The notes: generated by a model not told the origin, from the letters alone. 64,000 nucleotides of DNA from Agromyces italicus DSM 16388 (GCF_000421545.1 NZ_ATXF01000004.1:682001-746000); one strand, 5' to 3'; shown: positions 48,816 through 57,454, counted from the first letter of the stretch. Made by a program: numbers and translations.

Positions 48816-50255
48816 ATGGAGTTCTACCGGACGGCCCCGACCCATGACCTGACCTACTCCGACGTATTCCTCGTTCCGAGCCGTTCGGGCGTGGCGAGCC
48901 GGCTCGACGTGTCGCTCGCCCCCGACGACGGCTCCGGGGCATCCGTGCCGATCGTCTCGGCCAACATGAACTCGATCACGGGTCCGCGGCTGGCCGCGAC
49001 GCTCGCCCGCCGCGGCGGCATCGGCGTGCTCCCGCAAGACCTGCATCTGCAGGACCTCGCGGAGTCGATCCGCTCGGTGAAGGCGCAGTCGCCCCGCTTC
49101 GACACCCCGCACGCGTTCCATCCCGACGCGAGGGTCGCCGACGCGCTCGAATCGCTGCCGCCGTTCGAGGGGCACGGGATCGTGCTCCACGACACGTCGG
49201 GGCGGTATGCCGGATGCCTCGCCGCGACGCGGCTCGCGAGCGCGCTGCCCGACGCCCGGCTCGGCGACCTCGTGCACGGCGGCATCGCCTCGCTCGACGC
49301 CGACGACGTCGACAGCCCGCGGCGCGCGTTCGATCTCATGGTCGAGGCCGAGCTCGACTTCGCGCCGGTGCTCGAGCACGGCCGCGTCGTCGGCACGCTG
49401 AGCCGGCGCAGCGCTCTTCGCGGCACGATCTACGAACCGAACGTCGACCGGGAGGGCCGGCTGCGGGTGGCGGCGGCGATCGGCGTCAACGGGGACGTCG
49501 CCGCGAAGGCGCGTGCACTCGCGTCGGCCGGCGTCGACATGCTCGTCCTCGACACCGCGCACGGGCACCAGGAGGGCATGATCCGGGCGGTGTCGACCGT
49601 GCGCGACCTGGGCCTCGGCATCCCGATCGTGGCGGGCAACATCGTGACCGCGGCGGCCGTCGCCGATCTCGTCGACGCGGGCGCGGATGTCCTGAAAGTC
49701 GGCGTCGGCCCCGGAGCGATGTGCACGACCCGCATGATGACGGCCGTCGGCCGCCCCCAGTTCTCCGCGGTGCTGGAGACCGCCGAGGCCGCACGCGAGC
49801 TCGGCGCCCGGGTGTGGGCCGACGGCGGGGTGCGCTACCCGCGCGACGTGGCGCTCGCGCTCGCGGCCGGGGCCGCCTCGGTGATGATCGGTTCGTGGTT
49901 CGCGGGCACGATCGAGGCGCCAGGAACACTGCGGCGCGATGCCTCCGGCCGTCTCTTCAAGGAGAGCTGGGGCATGGCTTCGACGAAGGCGGTGCGCGAA
50001 CGATTCGATCGTCTCTCGCCGTACGAGCTCGCACGCAAGGAGCTGTTCGCGGAGGGCATCTCCTCGTCGTCGATCTACCTCGACCCGCTGCGGCCCTCGC
50101 TCGAGGACCTGCTCGACATGATCACCTCGGGGGTGCGCAGTTCGTTCACCTACGCGGGGGCGCGCACGCTCGCTGAGTTCAGGGAGCGCGCGCTCGTCGG
50201 CATCCAGTCGGCCGCCGGCTACGAGGAGGGCAAGGCGCTGCCGGTCAGCTGGTGA
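48816..50255 (+). CDS. guaB1: GuaB1-type IMP dehydrogenase-related protein (probable GMP reductase)
   Basis: The 479-residue TIM-barrel enzyme has a pair of CBS domains inserted at about 95-205, the substrate loop GVGPGAMCTTRMMTAVGRPQ with catalytic Cys303, and WADGGVRYPRDVALALAAGAASVMIGSWFAG. Sequence style fits the GuaB1 group of actinobacteria, shown in mycobacteria to be a CBS-containing GMP reductase rather than an IMP dehydrogenase. It would recycle guanine nucleotides to IMP. The start is leaderless by inspection (TACGCT 6 bases upstream). The gene stands alone. Confidence 0.9.
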   Translation: MEFYRTAPTHDLTYSDVFLVPSRSGVASRLDVSLAPDDGSGASVPIVSANMNSITGPRLAATLARRGGIGVLPQDLHLQDLAESIRSVKAQSPRFDTPHAFHPDARVADALESLPPFEGHGIVLHDTSGRYAGCLAATRLASALPDARLGDLVHGGIASLDADDVDSPRRAFDLMVEAELDFAPVLEHGRVVGTLSRRSALRGTIYEPNVDREGRLRVAAAIGVNGDVAAKARALASAGVDMLVLDTAHGHQEGMIRAVSTVRDLGLGIPIVAGNIVTAAAVADLVDAGADVLKVGVGPGAMCTTRMMTAVGRPQFSAVLETAEAARELGARVWADGGVRYPRDVALALAAGAASVMIGSWFAGTIEAPGTLRRDASGRLFKESWGMASTKAVRERFDRLSPYELARKELFAEGISSSSIYLDPLRPSLEDLLDMITSGVRSSFTYAGARTLAEFRERALVGIQSAAGYEEGKALPVSW

Positions 50256-50287
50256 GGACGCCCGGTGGCCGACCGGACCGCTCGCAA

Positions 50288-50380
50288 TATACTTGAACGA
50301 CCATGGATGACCCTCCTTCTGCGAAGAAACCCGGCCATAGACCCTCGCCCGTGACCGTTCGGGGAGGCAGCGTTGTCTGA
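50288..50380 (+). promoter_or_regulatory. Promoter and leader of the CNNM operon
   Basis: TATACT (50288-50293) is one of the best -10 matches in the window. It lies 9 bases before an ATG (50303) that opens a short upstream frame, and GGGGAGG (50361-50367) precedes the main TTG start at 50373. The leader is about 75 bases. Confidence 0.6.
50303..50380 (+). CDS. Candidate 25-codon upstream reading frame overlapping the CNNM start
   Basis: An ATG 9 bases after TATACT begins MDDPPSAKKPGHRPSPVTVR and ends at TGA 50378-50380, overlapping the TTG start of the next gene by 8 bases in another frame. If the mRNA is leaderless this would be translated first and could couple translation to the low-efficiency TTG. 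Product likely unstructured; regulation by translation is more plausible than peptide function. Confidence 0.4.
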   Translation: MDDPPSAKKPGHRPSPVTVRGGSVV

Positions 50381-51704
50381 GTGGATACTGCTCGGCTTCG
50401 GAGTCCTCCTCACGATCGGCACGGGCTTGTTCGTTGCGAGCGAGTTCGCGCTCGTCAATCTCGATCGCGCCGACCTCGAGGCGCGCCGCGAGCGTGGTGA
50501 GACCCGCCTCGGCCTGACGATCGCCGCGCTGAAGATCACCTCGACGCACCTCTCGAGCGCGCAGCTCGGCATCACGCTGACCACGCTGCTCACCGGCTAC
50601 ACGATGGAGCCGGCGATCTCGTCGCTGCTCGCGGGGCCGCTCGGCGCGATCGGCGTGCCCGCCGCGCTCGTGCGCCCCGTCGGGGCCACGACGGCGATCA
50701 TCGTCGCGACCCTGCTCTCGATGATCATCGGCGAGCTGGTGCCGAAGAACTTCGCGCTCGCCCTGCCGATCGCGACCGCGAAGCTCGTGATCCCGTTCCA
50801 GACCGCGTTCACCTGGGTGTTCCGGCCTGCGATCGGCCTGCTCAACGGCAGCGCGAACGGAGTTCTCCGCGCCTTCGGCGTCGAGCCGAAGGAGGAGCTC
50901 TCGGGCGCCCGGTCGGCCGAGGAGCTCTCCTCGCTCGTGCGTCGCTCGGCCAGCGCGGGCCTCCTCGAGAAGGACACGGCGACCCTCCTTGGCCGCACGC
51001 TGCGCTTCTCCGACCACGACGCCTCCGACGTGATGACCCCGCGCCCGCGCGTCGCGGCCGTGCAGCGCCTCGAACCGGCCGAGGCCGTGCTCGAGCTCGC
51101 GCGCCAGACCGGACTCTCGCGGTTCCCCGTCTACGACGAGAACCTCGACGACATCGTCGGCGTGGTGCATGTGAAGCAGGCCGTGGCCGTGCCGCGCGAG
51201 CGGCGCGGCGAGGTGCCGGCGTCGGCGCTCCAGTCGGATGCGCTGCGCGTGCCCGAGACGATCAAGCTCGATGCGCTGCTCGGCGAGCTCCGCGGCCGCG
51301 GGTTCCAGATGGCGGTCGTGGTCGACGAGTACGGCGGCACCGCCGGCGTCGCGACGCTCGAAGACCTCGTCGAGGAGCTCGTCGGCGAGGTCGCCGACGA
51401 GCACGACCGCACGAGGGCCGGCATCGTGCGCCGCGGCGACAACGTGAGCTTCCCCGGAATACTGCGACCCGACGAGCTCGTCGAACGCACCGGCATCCAC
51501 GTGCCCGAGAACGGCGACTACGAGACGGTCGCCGGGTACGTGATGGCCGTACTCGGCCGGCTGCCCGTCGTCGGCGACGAAGTCGCGATCGACGAGGGCA
51601 CACTCAGCGTGCAGCGACTCGACGGCCGCCGCATCGACCGCGTGCGCTTCGTGCCCGGACCCGTGCCGGCCGAGGCGGCCGATGACGAGGAGGCGGACCG
51701 ATGA
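50373..51704 (+). CDS. CNNM/CorC-type transporter with CBS domains (hemolysin family), full length
   Basis: The 443-residue protein has a CNNM membrane domain (about 1-190, four hydrophobic segments; ASEFALVNLDRADLE and LSMIIGELVPKNFALA), two CBS domains (about 210-335, MTPRPRV and VVDEYGGTAGVATLEDLVEELVGE) and a C-terminal CorC_HlyC domain (about 345-430). This family includes Mg/Co efflux-related proteins; the old name hemolysin is misleading. The start is TTG 50373 with GGGGAGG 5 bases upstream. The next gene overlaps it by four bases. Confidence 0.92.
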   Translation: MSEWILLGFGVLLTIGTGLFVASEFALVNLDRADLEARRERGETRLGLTIAALKITSTHLSSAQLGITLTTLLTGYTMEPAISSLLAGPLGAIGVPAALVRPVGATTAIIVATLLSMIIGELVPKNFALALPIATAKLVIPFQTAFTWVFRPAIGLLNGSANGVLRAFGVEPKEELSGARSAEELSSLVRRSASAGLLEKDTATLLGRTLRFSDHDASDVMTPRPRVAAVQRLEPAEAVLELARQTGLSRFPVYDENLDDIVGVVHVKQAVAVPRERRGEVPASALQSDALRVPETIKLDALLGELRGRGFQMAVVVDEYGGTAGVATLEDLVEELVGEVADEHDRTRAGIVRRGDNVSFPGILRPDELVERTGIHVPENGDYETVAGYVMAVLGRLPVVGDEVAIDEGTLSVQRLDGRRIDRVRFVPGPVPAEAADDEEADR

Positions 51705-52738
51705 GCGACTGGGCCGGCATCGCCTGGCTGTTCGTGCTGCTCGCCGCGAACGCCTTCTTCGTGGGCGCCGAGTTCGCCGTCATCTCGGCCAGGCGCTCGC
51801 AGATCGAGCCGCTGGCCGATCAGGGCAGGCGCAGCGCCAAGACGGCACTCTGGGCGATGGAGCACGCGACCCTCATGCTGGCGACGAGCCAGCTCGGCAT
51901 CACGGTGTGCTCGCTGCTCATCCTGAACGTCTCCGAGCCGGCGATCCACCACCTGCTCGAGGTGCCGCTGCACCTCACCGGCTGGTCGGTCGAGGTCGTC
52001 TCGACGGTCGCGTTCATCGTGACCCTCGTGCTCGTCTCGTACCTCCACGTCGTGTTCGGCGAGATGGTGCCGAAGAACCTCTCGTTCTCGGTGCCCGATC
52101 GTGCGGTGCTGCTGCTCGCACCTCCGCTCGTCTTCGTCGCGCGCGTCTTCAAGCCGATCATCGTCGCGCTGAACGCGACGGCGAACGGCGTGCTGCGCCT
52201 GTTCGGCGTCGAACCGAAGAACGAGGCGACCTCGACGTACACGCTCGAGGAGGTGCAGACGATCGTCGACCAGTCGCGCCGCGAGGGAGTCCTCGATGAT
52301 GCGAGCGGCACGCTCACCGCGGCCTTCGAGTTCACCACGAAGCGGGTGAAGGATGTCACGGTGCCGATGGCGGGCCTCGTGAGCCTGCCGCCCGGGGCGA
52401 CGCCGGGTGATGTCGAGCGGGCGGTCGCCCGTCGCGGCTTCTCGCGGTACCCGATCCTCGGAGACGATGGCGAGCCCGACGGCTACGTGCACTTGAAGGA
52501 CGTGATCGATCTCGACGACGACGAGATCGACGACCCGATCCCCGTGAAGCGGGTACGACGGCTCATCTCGATCTTCGACGGCACCGATCTCGAGGACGCG
52601 CTCGCCACGATGCGCCGCCTCGGCACGCACGTGGCGCGCACCTTCGAGGAGGACGGCTCGACGAGCGGAGTGATCTTCCTCGAGGACATCATCGAGGAAC
52701 TCGTGGGCGAGGTGCAGGACGCGACCCGTCGGGGGTAG
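51701..52738 (+). CDS. CNNM/CBS protein lacking the CorC_HlyC domain
   Basis: The 345-residue paralogue has the same CNNM membrane domain (about 1-190, FFVGAEFAVISARRSQIE and VFGEMVPKNLSFSVP) and a CBS pair (about 205-335), but ends at IFLEDIIEELVGEVQDATRRG without the C-terminal domain. It starts in an ATGA overlap with its full-length sister, so the pair probably forms a hetero-oligomer; that is inference. Such tandem long/short CNNM pairs are common in actinobacteria. Confidence 0.92.
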   Translation: MSDWAGIAWLFVLLAANAFFVGAEFAVISARRSQIEPLADQGRRSAKTALWAMEHATLMLATSQLGITVCSLLILNVSEPAIHHLLEVPLHLTGWSVEVVSTVAFIVTLVLVSYLHVVFGEMVPKNLSFSVPDRAVLLLAPPLVFVARVFKPIIVALNATANGVLRLFGVEPKNEATSTYTLEEVQTIVDQSRREGVLDDASGTLTAAFEFTTKRVKDVTVPMAGLVSLPPGATPGDVERAVARRGFSRYPILGDDGEPDGYVHLKDVIDLDDDEIDDPIPVKRVRRLISIFDGTDLEDALATMRRLGTHVARTFEEDGSTSGVIFLEDIIEELVGEVQDATRRG

Positions 52739-52797
52739 CACCGCGGACGGGGCGGCGGCGTAGACTCTCCTCGACCCGAGAAACTCGAGGGAATATC

Positions 52798-52999
52798 ATG
52801 TTCGAGAATTTCATGGCGTGCGCCGTGCTCCCCGCCGCCGACCTCGCCCGGGCTCACGACCGTCGAGGGCGTGGCCGAACTCGGTGAGGAGCGCAGCGCC
52901 TGGTTCAGCGACAGCGAGGGCAACATCTTCGCGATCGGGCAGATGTCGGCCGAGTCGACGGAGCGGATGGCGCGCATGCGGTCGGGCTCCGCGAACTAG
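52798..52999 (+). pseudogene. Internally deleted VOC (glyoxalase-like) gene
   Basis: The ATG at 52798 begins MFENFMACAVLPAADLARA, like the start of small VOC proteins, but the frame stops at 52887. In the next frame the end of a VOC protein follows (GVAELGEERSAWFSDSEGNIFAIGQMS, stop at 52997-52999). Around 60-70 middle codons are missing compared with the usual 120-residue family, and the junction near 52852 is out of frame. A TAGACT box (52761-52766) and GAGGGA ribosome site remain. It is a decayed gene. Confidence 0.8.
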
Positions 53000-53017
53000 T
53001 CGCCCGACCGGTCGTCG

Positions 53018-54133
53018 TCACCACTCGCCGTCGTTGTACTCGGGTCCGGCCCTGAGGTGCTGCGGCGGCCACATCGAGGTGCCGGCGCCGAGTTCGTGCG
53101 CGGCCCGCATCGCGAAATGCGGGTCGCGCATCATCGCCTTGCCGAACATCACGGCGTCGGCACCCCCCTCCGAGACGAGCGCCTCGGCGTGCCGGGCGTC
53201 GGTGATGCGGCCGACCGCCGACACCGGCGCGTCCGTGCGCTCCCCGACGTACTCGGCGAAGTGCGCCTGATAGCCCGGCGCGACCGGGATGTCGGCGGCG
53301 GCGATGATCCCGCCCGTCGAGATGTCGAAGAAGTCGGCGCCCGCGTCGACCGCCCAGGCCGTGACCGTGGCGGTCTGCCCCTCGTCCCAGCCGCCGGGCG
53401 ACCAGTCGGTCGCGGAGAACCGAACGAACACGGGCATCTGCGTGCCGACCTCCGCCCGCACCGCCCGGACGATCTCGAGGAGGAGCCGAGCCCGGTTCTC
53501 GAGACCGCCGCCCCAGCGATCGTCGCGCGTGTTCGAGAGCGGCGAGAGGAACTGGTGCACGAGGTACCCGTGCGCGGCGTGGACCTCGACGAGGTCGAAT
53601 CCCGCCTCGACCGCGCGGCGGGCCGCGGCGCGGAAGTCGTCGATCACCCGGGCGATGCCGGATTCGTCGAGGGCGAGCGGTTCGCGGTAGCCGTCGAACG
53701 CCACGGCCGACGCGGAGACCGTCGGCCAGCCGCCCTCCTCGAGCGGTTGCGATCCGCGCCGGCGCAACGGTTCGGGCCACACCGAGGCCTTGCGCCCGGC
53801 GTGCGCGAGCTGGATGCCCGACGCGGCGCCCTGCGATCGGATGAACCGGGTGATGCGCGACCAGGCCGCGGCCTGCTCGTCGTTCCAGATCCCGGTGTCG
53901 TGATCGGTGATGCGGCCGATGGGGTTCACGGCGGTCGCCTCGGCGATCACGAGCCCGGCACCGCCGGCCGCCATCGCACCGAGGTGAACGAGATGCCAGT
54001 CGTGCGGCACGCCGTCGCGCGCCGTCACGGAGTACTGGCAGAGGGGCGGCACCCAGACGCGGTTGCGGATCTCGAGCCCGCGGATCGTGATCGGTCGGAA
54101 CAGCGCGGCGCCCGCGCGCGCCGAGCCCGTCAC
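53018..54133 (-). CDS. NADH:flavin oxidoreductase, Old Yellow Enzyme family (YqjM-like)
   Basis: The 371-residue flavoprotein is a TIM barrel with family markers PITIRGLEIRNRVWVPPLCQYS (position of the YqjM Cys), GIQLAHAGRK, the catalytic HAAHGYLVHQFLSPLSNTRDDRWGG, and the phosphate site AVGRITDARHAEALVSEGGADAVMFGKAMMRDP. It would reduce activated alkenes with NAD(P)H; the natural substrate is unknown. I choose GTG 54133, whose GTGA overlaps the HAD hydrolase stop; a TTG slightly upstream is possible. The gene is coupled behind the hydrolase. Confidence 0.93.
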   Translation of the reverse strand: MTGSARAGAALFRPITIRGLEIRNRVWVPPLCQYSVTARDGVPHDWHLVHLGAMAAGGAGLVIAEATAVNPIGRITDHDTGIWNDEQAAAWSRITRFIRSQGAASGIQLAHAGRKASVWPEPLRRRGSQPLEEGGWPTVSASAVAFDGYREPLALDESGIARVIDDFRAAARRAVEAGFDLVEVHAAHGYLVHQFLSPLSNTRDDRWGGGLENRARLLLEIVRAVRAEVGTQMPVFVRFSATDWSPGGWDEGQTATVTAWAVDAGADFFDISTGGIIAAADIPVAPGYQAHFAEYVGERTDAPVSAVGRITDARHAEALVSEGGADAVMFGKAMMRDPHFAMRAAHELGAGTSMWPPQHLRAGPEYNDGEW

Positions 54134-54762
54134 CCGAGGCCCCGGAGCCAACGCTCGAGCCCCGCGGCATCCGTGAACACATGCCCGTCGCCGCCGACGG
54201 CGCGGGCGCCCTCGACGTTCTCGGCCCGGTTGTCGACGAAGAGGAGCTGCGCCGGGTCGATCGCGAGCTCGTGGATGACGTGCTCGTAGATCGCGGCCTC
54301 TGGCTTCACGAGTTCGAGCTCACCGCTCACGAAGACCCGCTCGAAGAGCGGTGCGAACGAGCCGTGTCGGAGCCAGCCCGAGAAGTCGGCGCCCGCATTC
54401 GAGAGCAGCGCGAGTCGCGTGCCGCCCTCGACCAGAGCGTGCAGCACCGCGAGGGTGCCGGGGTCGACCGAGAGCCAGCCTCGATGGTCGATCGCCCAGA
54501 GCTCGTGCACGTCGAGCGCGCTCCACGTGGTGCCGGTGTCGCGGGCGACCGCCTTCCAGTAGGCCGCGATCGGGGTGGTGCCGCGGTCGAGTCCCTCGCG
54601 ATGGGCCCAATACGCGGGCCAGAACGACTCGGCCGGCACACCGGCGCGCGCGACGAGCGTCGCCCGGTCGGCGTCGCTCGGCTCTCGCGAGATGACCTCT
54701 CCGTAGTCGAAGACGACGACCGAGGGCGAGAGACTGATCGGGGCGAGGGCTGTCGGAGACAT
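54130..54762 (-). CDS. HAD-family hydrolase
   Basis: The 210-residue HAD phosphatase starts with VVVFDYGEVIS, where the DxDx(T/V) motif reads DYGEV: the nucleophile Asp is present but the acid/base Asp is replaced by Gly, as in YihX-like sugar phosphatases. Motif 2 is LLSNAG, Lys in ELVKPEAAIYEHVI, and the acidic motif LFVDNRAENVEGA. Substrate unknown. ATG 54762 lies 7 bases after TAGGTT (54775-54770, minus strand) without a ribosome site. It forms an operon with the downstream OYE gene. Confidence 0.9.
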   Translation of the reverse strand: MSPTALAPISLSPSVVVFDYGEVISREPSDADRATLVARAGVPAESFWPAYWAHREGLDRGTTPIAAYWKAVARDTGTTWSALDVHELWAIDHRGWLSVDPGTLAVLHALVEGGTRLALLSNAGADFSGWLRHGSFAPLFERVFVSGELELVKPEAAIYEHVIHELAIDPAQLLFVDNRAENVEGARAVGGDGHVFTDAAGLERWLRGLG

Positions 54763-54769
54763 CCCGCTC

Positions 54770-54779
54770 AACCTATCGT
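54770..54779. promoter_or_regulatory. Overlapping divergent -10 boxes
   Basis: Leftward TAGGTT (54775-54770) and rightward TATCGT (54774-54779) share two bases. Both lie 6-7 bases before start codons, so two leaderless genes compete for one 10-base site. Confidence 0.55.
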
Positions 54780-54785
54780 TGGTAC

Positions 54786-55634
54786 ATGGGCGAACCGTGG
54801 CAGGAATGGACCGCCGATCAGGCGGCCGGCTGGGTGAGGGCTCCCGGCGCCGGTGACGACAAGTACACACGCGGCGTGCTCGGCGTGATCACCGGATCGA
54901 CCGACTACCCCGGGGCGGCCGTGCTCGGGGTCGAGGCGGCGACGAGGACCGGCGTCGGCATGGTGCGCTACACCGGCCCCCGCGGGGTGCGCGCCGCCGT
55001 GCTGCTGCGCCGGCCCGAGACCGTAACGGTCTCGGGCCGGGTGCAGGCCTGGCTCATCGGATCGGGCATCGACCCCGGCCGGCGCTCGTTCATGCTGCAG
55101 GGCGACCTGCAGCATGCGCTCGCCTCCCGGCTGCCCGTCGTGCTCGACGCCGGCGCGCTCGACCTGGTCGGCACGCACACGGCGCCGACGGTCATCACGC
55201 CGCACGCCCGCGAACTCGCGAAGCTGCTCGTCACGCGCGAGGTGGAGGTGACCCTCGACGAGGTGCGGGCCGATCCCGGCGGCTGGGCCGACCGCGCCGC
55301 TCGAGAACTCGGCGTCGCCGTGCTGCTGAAGGGGGCGGTGACTCACATCGCCGATCCGGACGGAGACCGCTACACCGTCACCGCGGGCACGCACTGGCTC
55401 GCGGCGGCCGGCACCGGCGACGTGCTCGGCGGCATCATGGGCGCGCTCGTCGCCACACATCACGAGGAGCTCGCCGTCAATGCCGAGGTGCTCACGAAGC
55501 TCGCGGCGACCGCCGCATGGATCCACAGCGAGGCCGCGGGGCGCGCCAGCGACGCAGCAGACGGTGGTCCCGTGGCTGCGCTCGACATCGCCGTGGCGGT
55601 TCCGCAGGTGATCGGCGGGCTGCTGCAGCGCTGA
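54786..55634 (+). CDS. nnrD: ADP-dependent NAD(P)H-hydrate dehydratase
   Basis: The 282-residue ribokinase-like enzyme repairs damaged NAD(P)HX by ADP-dependent dehydration. YTRGVLGVITGSTDYPGAAVLGV at the N-terminus and LAAAGTGDVLGGIMGALVA with the catalytic Asp in GTGD define the family. The fused epimerase domain of larger bacterial proteins is absent, as usual in Microbacteriaceae. The ATG lies 6 bases after TATCGT with no ribosome site; the promoter overlaps that of the divergent HAD gene. Confidence 0.94.
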   Translation: MGEPWQEWTADQAAGWVRAPGAGDDKYTRGVLGVITGSTDYPGAAVLGVEAATRTGVGMVRYTGPRGVRAAVLLRRPETVTVSGRVQAWLIGSGIDPGRRSFMLQGDLQHALASRLPVVLDAGALDLVGTHTAPTVITPHARELAKLLVTREVEVTLDEVRADPGGWADRAARELGVAVLLKGAVTHIADPDGDRYTVTAGTHWLAAAGTGDVLGGIMGALVATHHEELAVNAEVLTKLAATAAWIHSEAAGRASDAADGGPVAALDIAVAVPQVIGGLLQR

Positions 55635-55738
55635 CGCGGCGGCCTGCCGCTTGCCGCGCCCAGAGTCGTCGATGAGGCGGAGACGCAGCAGGGGCTCGGT
55701 GCATCTGGCGGAATCCGCCGCTCGGTTAGGCTCGACGC

Positions 55739-56995
55739 GTGACCGGGGGAGGCGAGCGCGAGACATCCGTTGCTCGGCTGCGTCGCGCCCTCGGCGGCCG
55801 TGGTGCGCTCTGGACGGCGTTCGCCGCCGTGCACCTGCTGCTCGCGTGGCTGAACCTCTCGGCGCCCGGCTACCCGATGGGCGACGTCACCGGGGTGTAC
55901 CGGCTCTGGGCCGAGAACGCCTCGCACGGCTGGCTGCGCATGGGCATCGACGCACCGTGGGTCTATCCGATCCTCGCGTTCGCGCCGATGGCGGCGGCCT
56001 TCGCGTTCGGCGAGGCCTACATCGCCCAGTCGTGGCTCGCCATCGTCATCGTCCTCGACGCGCTCGCGTTCTCGCTCCTGCTCGGTCGGGCTTCGCTCTC
56101 CCGCCCGCGGCGGCTGGCGGCCTGGTGGTGGCTCGGATTCCTCGCACTCCTCGGACCGATCGCGCTCGGCCGCATCGACGCGGTGACCGTGCCGTTCGCG
56201 ATCGCGGGGCTCCTGTGGGCGGGGGGCCGCCCCAGGGTCGCGGCGACGCTGCTCACGATCGGGGCCTGGATCAAGGTGTGGCCCGCAGCGCTCGTGGCCG
56301 CCCTCGTCATCGCCTCGCGTCGGCGCGGCGAGGTCGTGACGATCGCGCTCTCGCTGAGCGCCGCGATCATCGGGGTGAGCCTGCTCGCCGGCGCAGGGAC
56401 GAACGCGTTCGGGTTCATCGCCGAGCAGGCCGGCCGCGGCCTGCAGATCGAGGCCCCCGCCGCGGTGTTCTGGCTCTGGCAGATCGTCGCGGGAGCGAAG
56501 GACGTCACGATCGAGTACTCGCAGGACATCCTCACCTTCCAGATCGTCGGGCCGGGCGCCGACGCCGCGGCCGCGCTCACGACGCCGCTCATGCTCGTCT
56601 GCGCGCTCGCCGTCACCGCCCTCGGCGTGCGCGCGGCACGTCGCGGGGCGTCGTTCGTCGTGCTCATGGCGCCGCTCTCGCTCGCCTTCGTCGTCGTGCT
56701 CATGCTCGCCAACAAGGTCGGTTCTCCCCAGTTCGCGACGTGGCTCGCGGCGCCCGTCATCCTCGGGCTCGTGCTGCGCCCCGCGCGATTCGCCGCACCG
56801 GCGTTGCTCGCCGCGGCGGTGGCGCTGCTCACGCAGATCATCTACCCGTACTGGTACGGCTGGCTGCTCATCGCCAACCCCGCGTTCGTCTTCCTGCTCA
56901 CGATGAAGGTCGCACTCCTCGGCGCGCTCCTCGTCTGGTCGCTCCTCGCCGTATGGCAGGCTGGCAGCAGGCGGGATGCCGCGCTCGCGGGCTGA
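55739..56995 (+). CDS. GT87-family (DUF2029) membrane mannosyltransferase-like protein
   Basis: The 418-residue protein has about ten hydrophobic helices; the first extracytoplasmic loop contains GYPMGDVTGVYRLWAENA, where Asp near 48 resembles the catalytic aspartate of GT-C enzymes. The family includes polyprenol-phosphate-mannose transferases of actinobacteria; the exact acceptor is unknown. Upstream TAGGCT (55727-55732) lies 6 bases before the GTG start, so it is leaderless. The gene could use mannose lipids made from the manA/manB product; this is inference. Confidence 0.82.
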   Translation: MTGGGERETSVARLRRALGGRGALWTAFAAVHLLLAWLNLSAPGYPMGDVTGVYRLWAENASHGWLRMGIDAPWVYPILAFAPMAAAFAFGEAYIAQSWLAIVIVLDALAFSLLLGRASLSRPRRLAAWWWLGFLALLGPIALGRIDAVTVPFAIAGLLWAGGRPRVAATLLTIGAWIKVWPAALVAALVIASRRRGEVVTIALSLSAAIIGVSLLAGAGTNAFGFIAEQAGRGLQIEAPAAVFWLWQIVAGAKDVTIEYSQDILTFQIVGPGADAAAALTTPLMLVCALAVTALGVRAARRGASFVVLMAPLSLAFVVVLMLANKVGSPQFATWLAAPVILGLVLRPARFAAPALLAAAVALLTQIIYPYWYGWLLIANPAFVFLLTMKVALLGALLVWSLLAVWQAGSRRDAALAG

Positions 56996-57030
56996 GCGGA
57001 CGCACCGATCGCACCCGCAGAGGAGGCAGC

Positions 57031-57363
57031 ATGCTGGTGGCGTTCTCCGTCGCCCCGAGCGGCACGGGCCGCGCCGACGGATCCGTGCACGACGCCGTCG
57101 CGGCGGCCGTGAAGATCGTCCGCGAGTCGGGGCTTCCGCATCGCACGACTTCGATGTTCACCGAGATCGAGGGCGAATGGGACGAGGTGTTCGACGTGGT
57201 GCGGCGCGCGACCGAGGCGGTGGGCGACTACGGCTCTCGGGTCTCGCTGGTGCTGAAGGCCGACATCCGCCCGGGGTTCTCGGGCGAGCTCGATGCGAAG
57301 ATCGACCGGCTCGAGTCCGCGATCGACGAGGCGGGCGGGGGAGCCGGAGGCCCGCGGGACTGA
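57031..57363 (+). CDS. MTH1187-family thiamine-binding protein
   Basis: The 110-residue ferredoxin-like protein (MLVAFSVAPSG, RTTSMFTEIEGEWDEVFDVVRRATEAV, RVSLVLKADIRPG) fits the MTH1187/YkoF group, which binds thiamine or hydroxymethylpyrimidine. A strong AGGAGG lies 4-5 bases before ATG 57031. It could be a thiamine buffer or sensor; no thiamine biosynthesis gene or TPP riboswitch is visible nearby. It may be co-transcribed with the GT87 gene. Confidence 0.9.
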   Translation: MLVAFSVAPSGTGRADGSVHDAVAAAVKIVRESGLPHRTTSMFTEIEGEWDEVFDVVRRATEAVGDYGSRVSLVLKADIRPGFSGELDAKIDRLESAIDEAGGGAGGPRD

Positions 57364-57418
57364 GGCCCCGGGTCTCGTCCGGCGATGACGCCGTCGGCCT
57401 ATCGGCTCGGCCGGATCG

Positions 57419-57448
57419 TTCTCGAATCGATTCGATTCGTGAGAAAAT
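57419..57448 (+). promoter_or_regulatory. Palindrome overlapping the MFS promoter
   Basis: TTCTCGAATCGA (57419-57430) faces TTCGATTCGTGAGAA (57431-57445), an imperfect dyad with CGAATCGATTCG at its core. GAAAAT (57443-57448) at its edge is a -10 candidate 6 bases before the GTG start, so a bound repressor would cover the promoter. Confidence 0.6.
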
Positions 57449-57454
57449 CGCTCG

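Noticed and set aside
51682..52299. Alternative frame within the second CNNM gene
   Set aside because: Arg-rich frame-shifted shadow with no family resemblance; the 51701-52738 frame has full CNNM/CBS domains.
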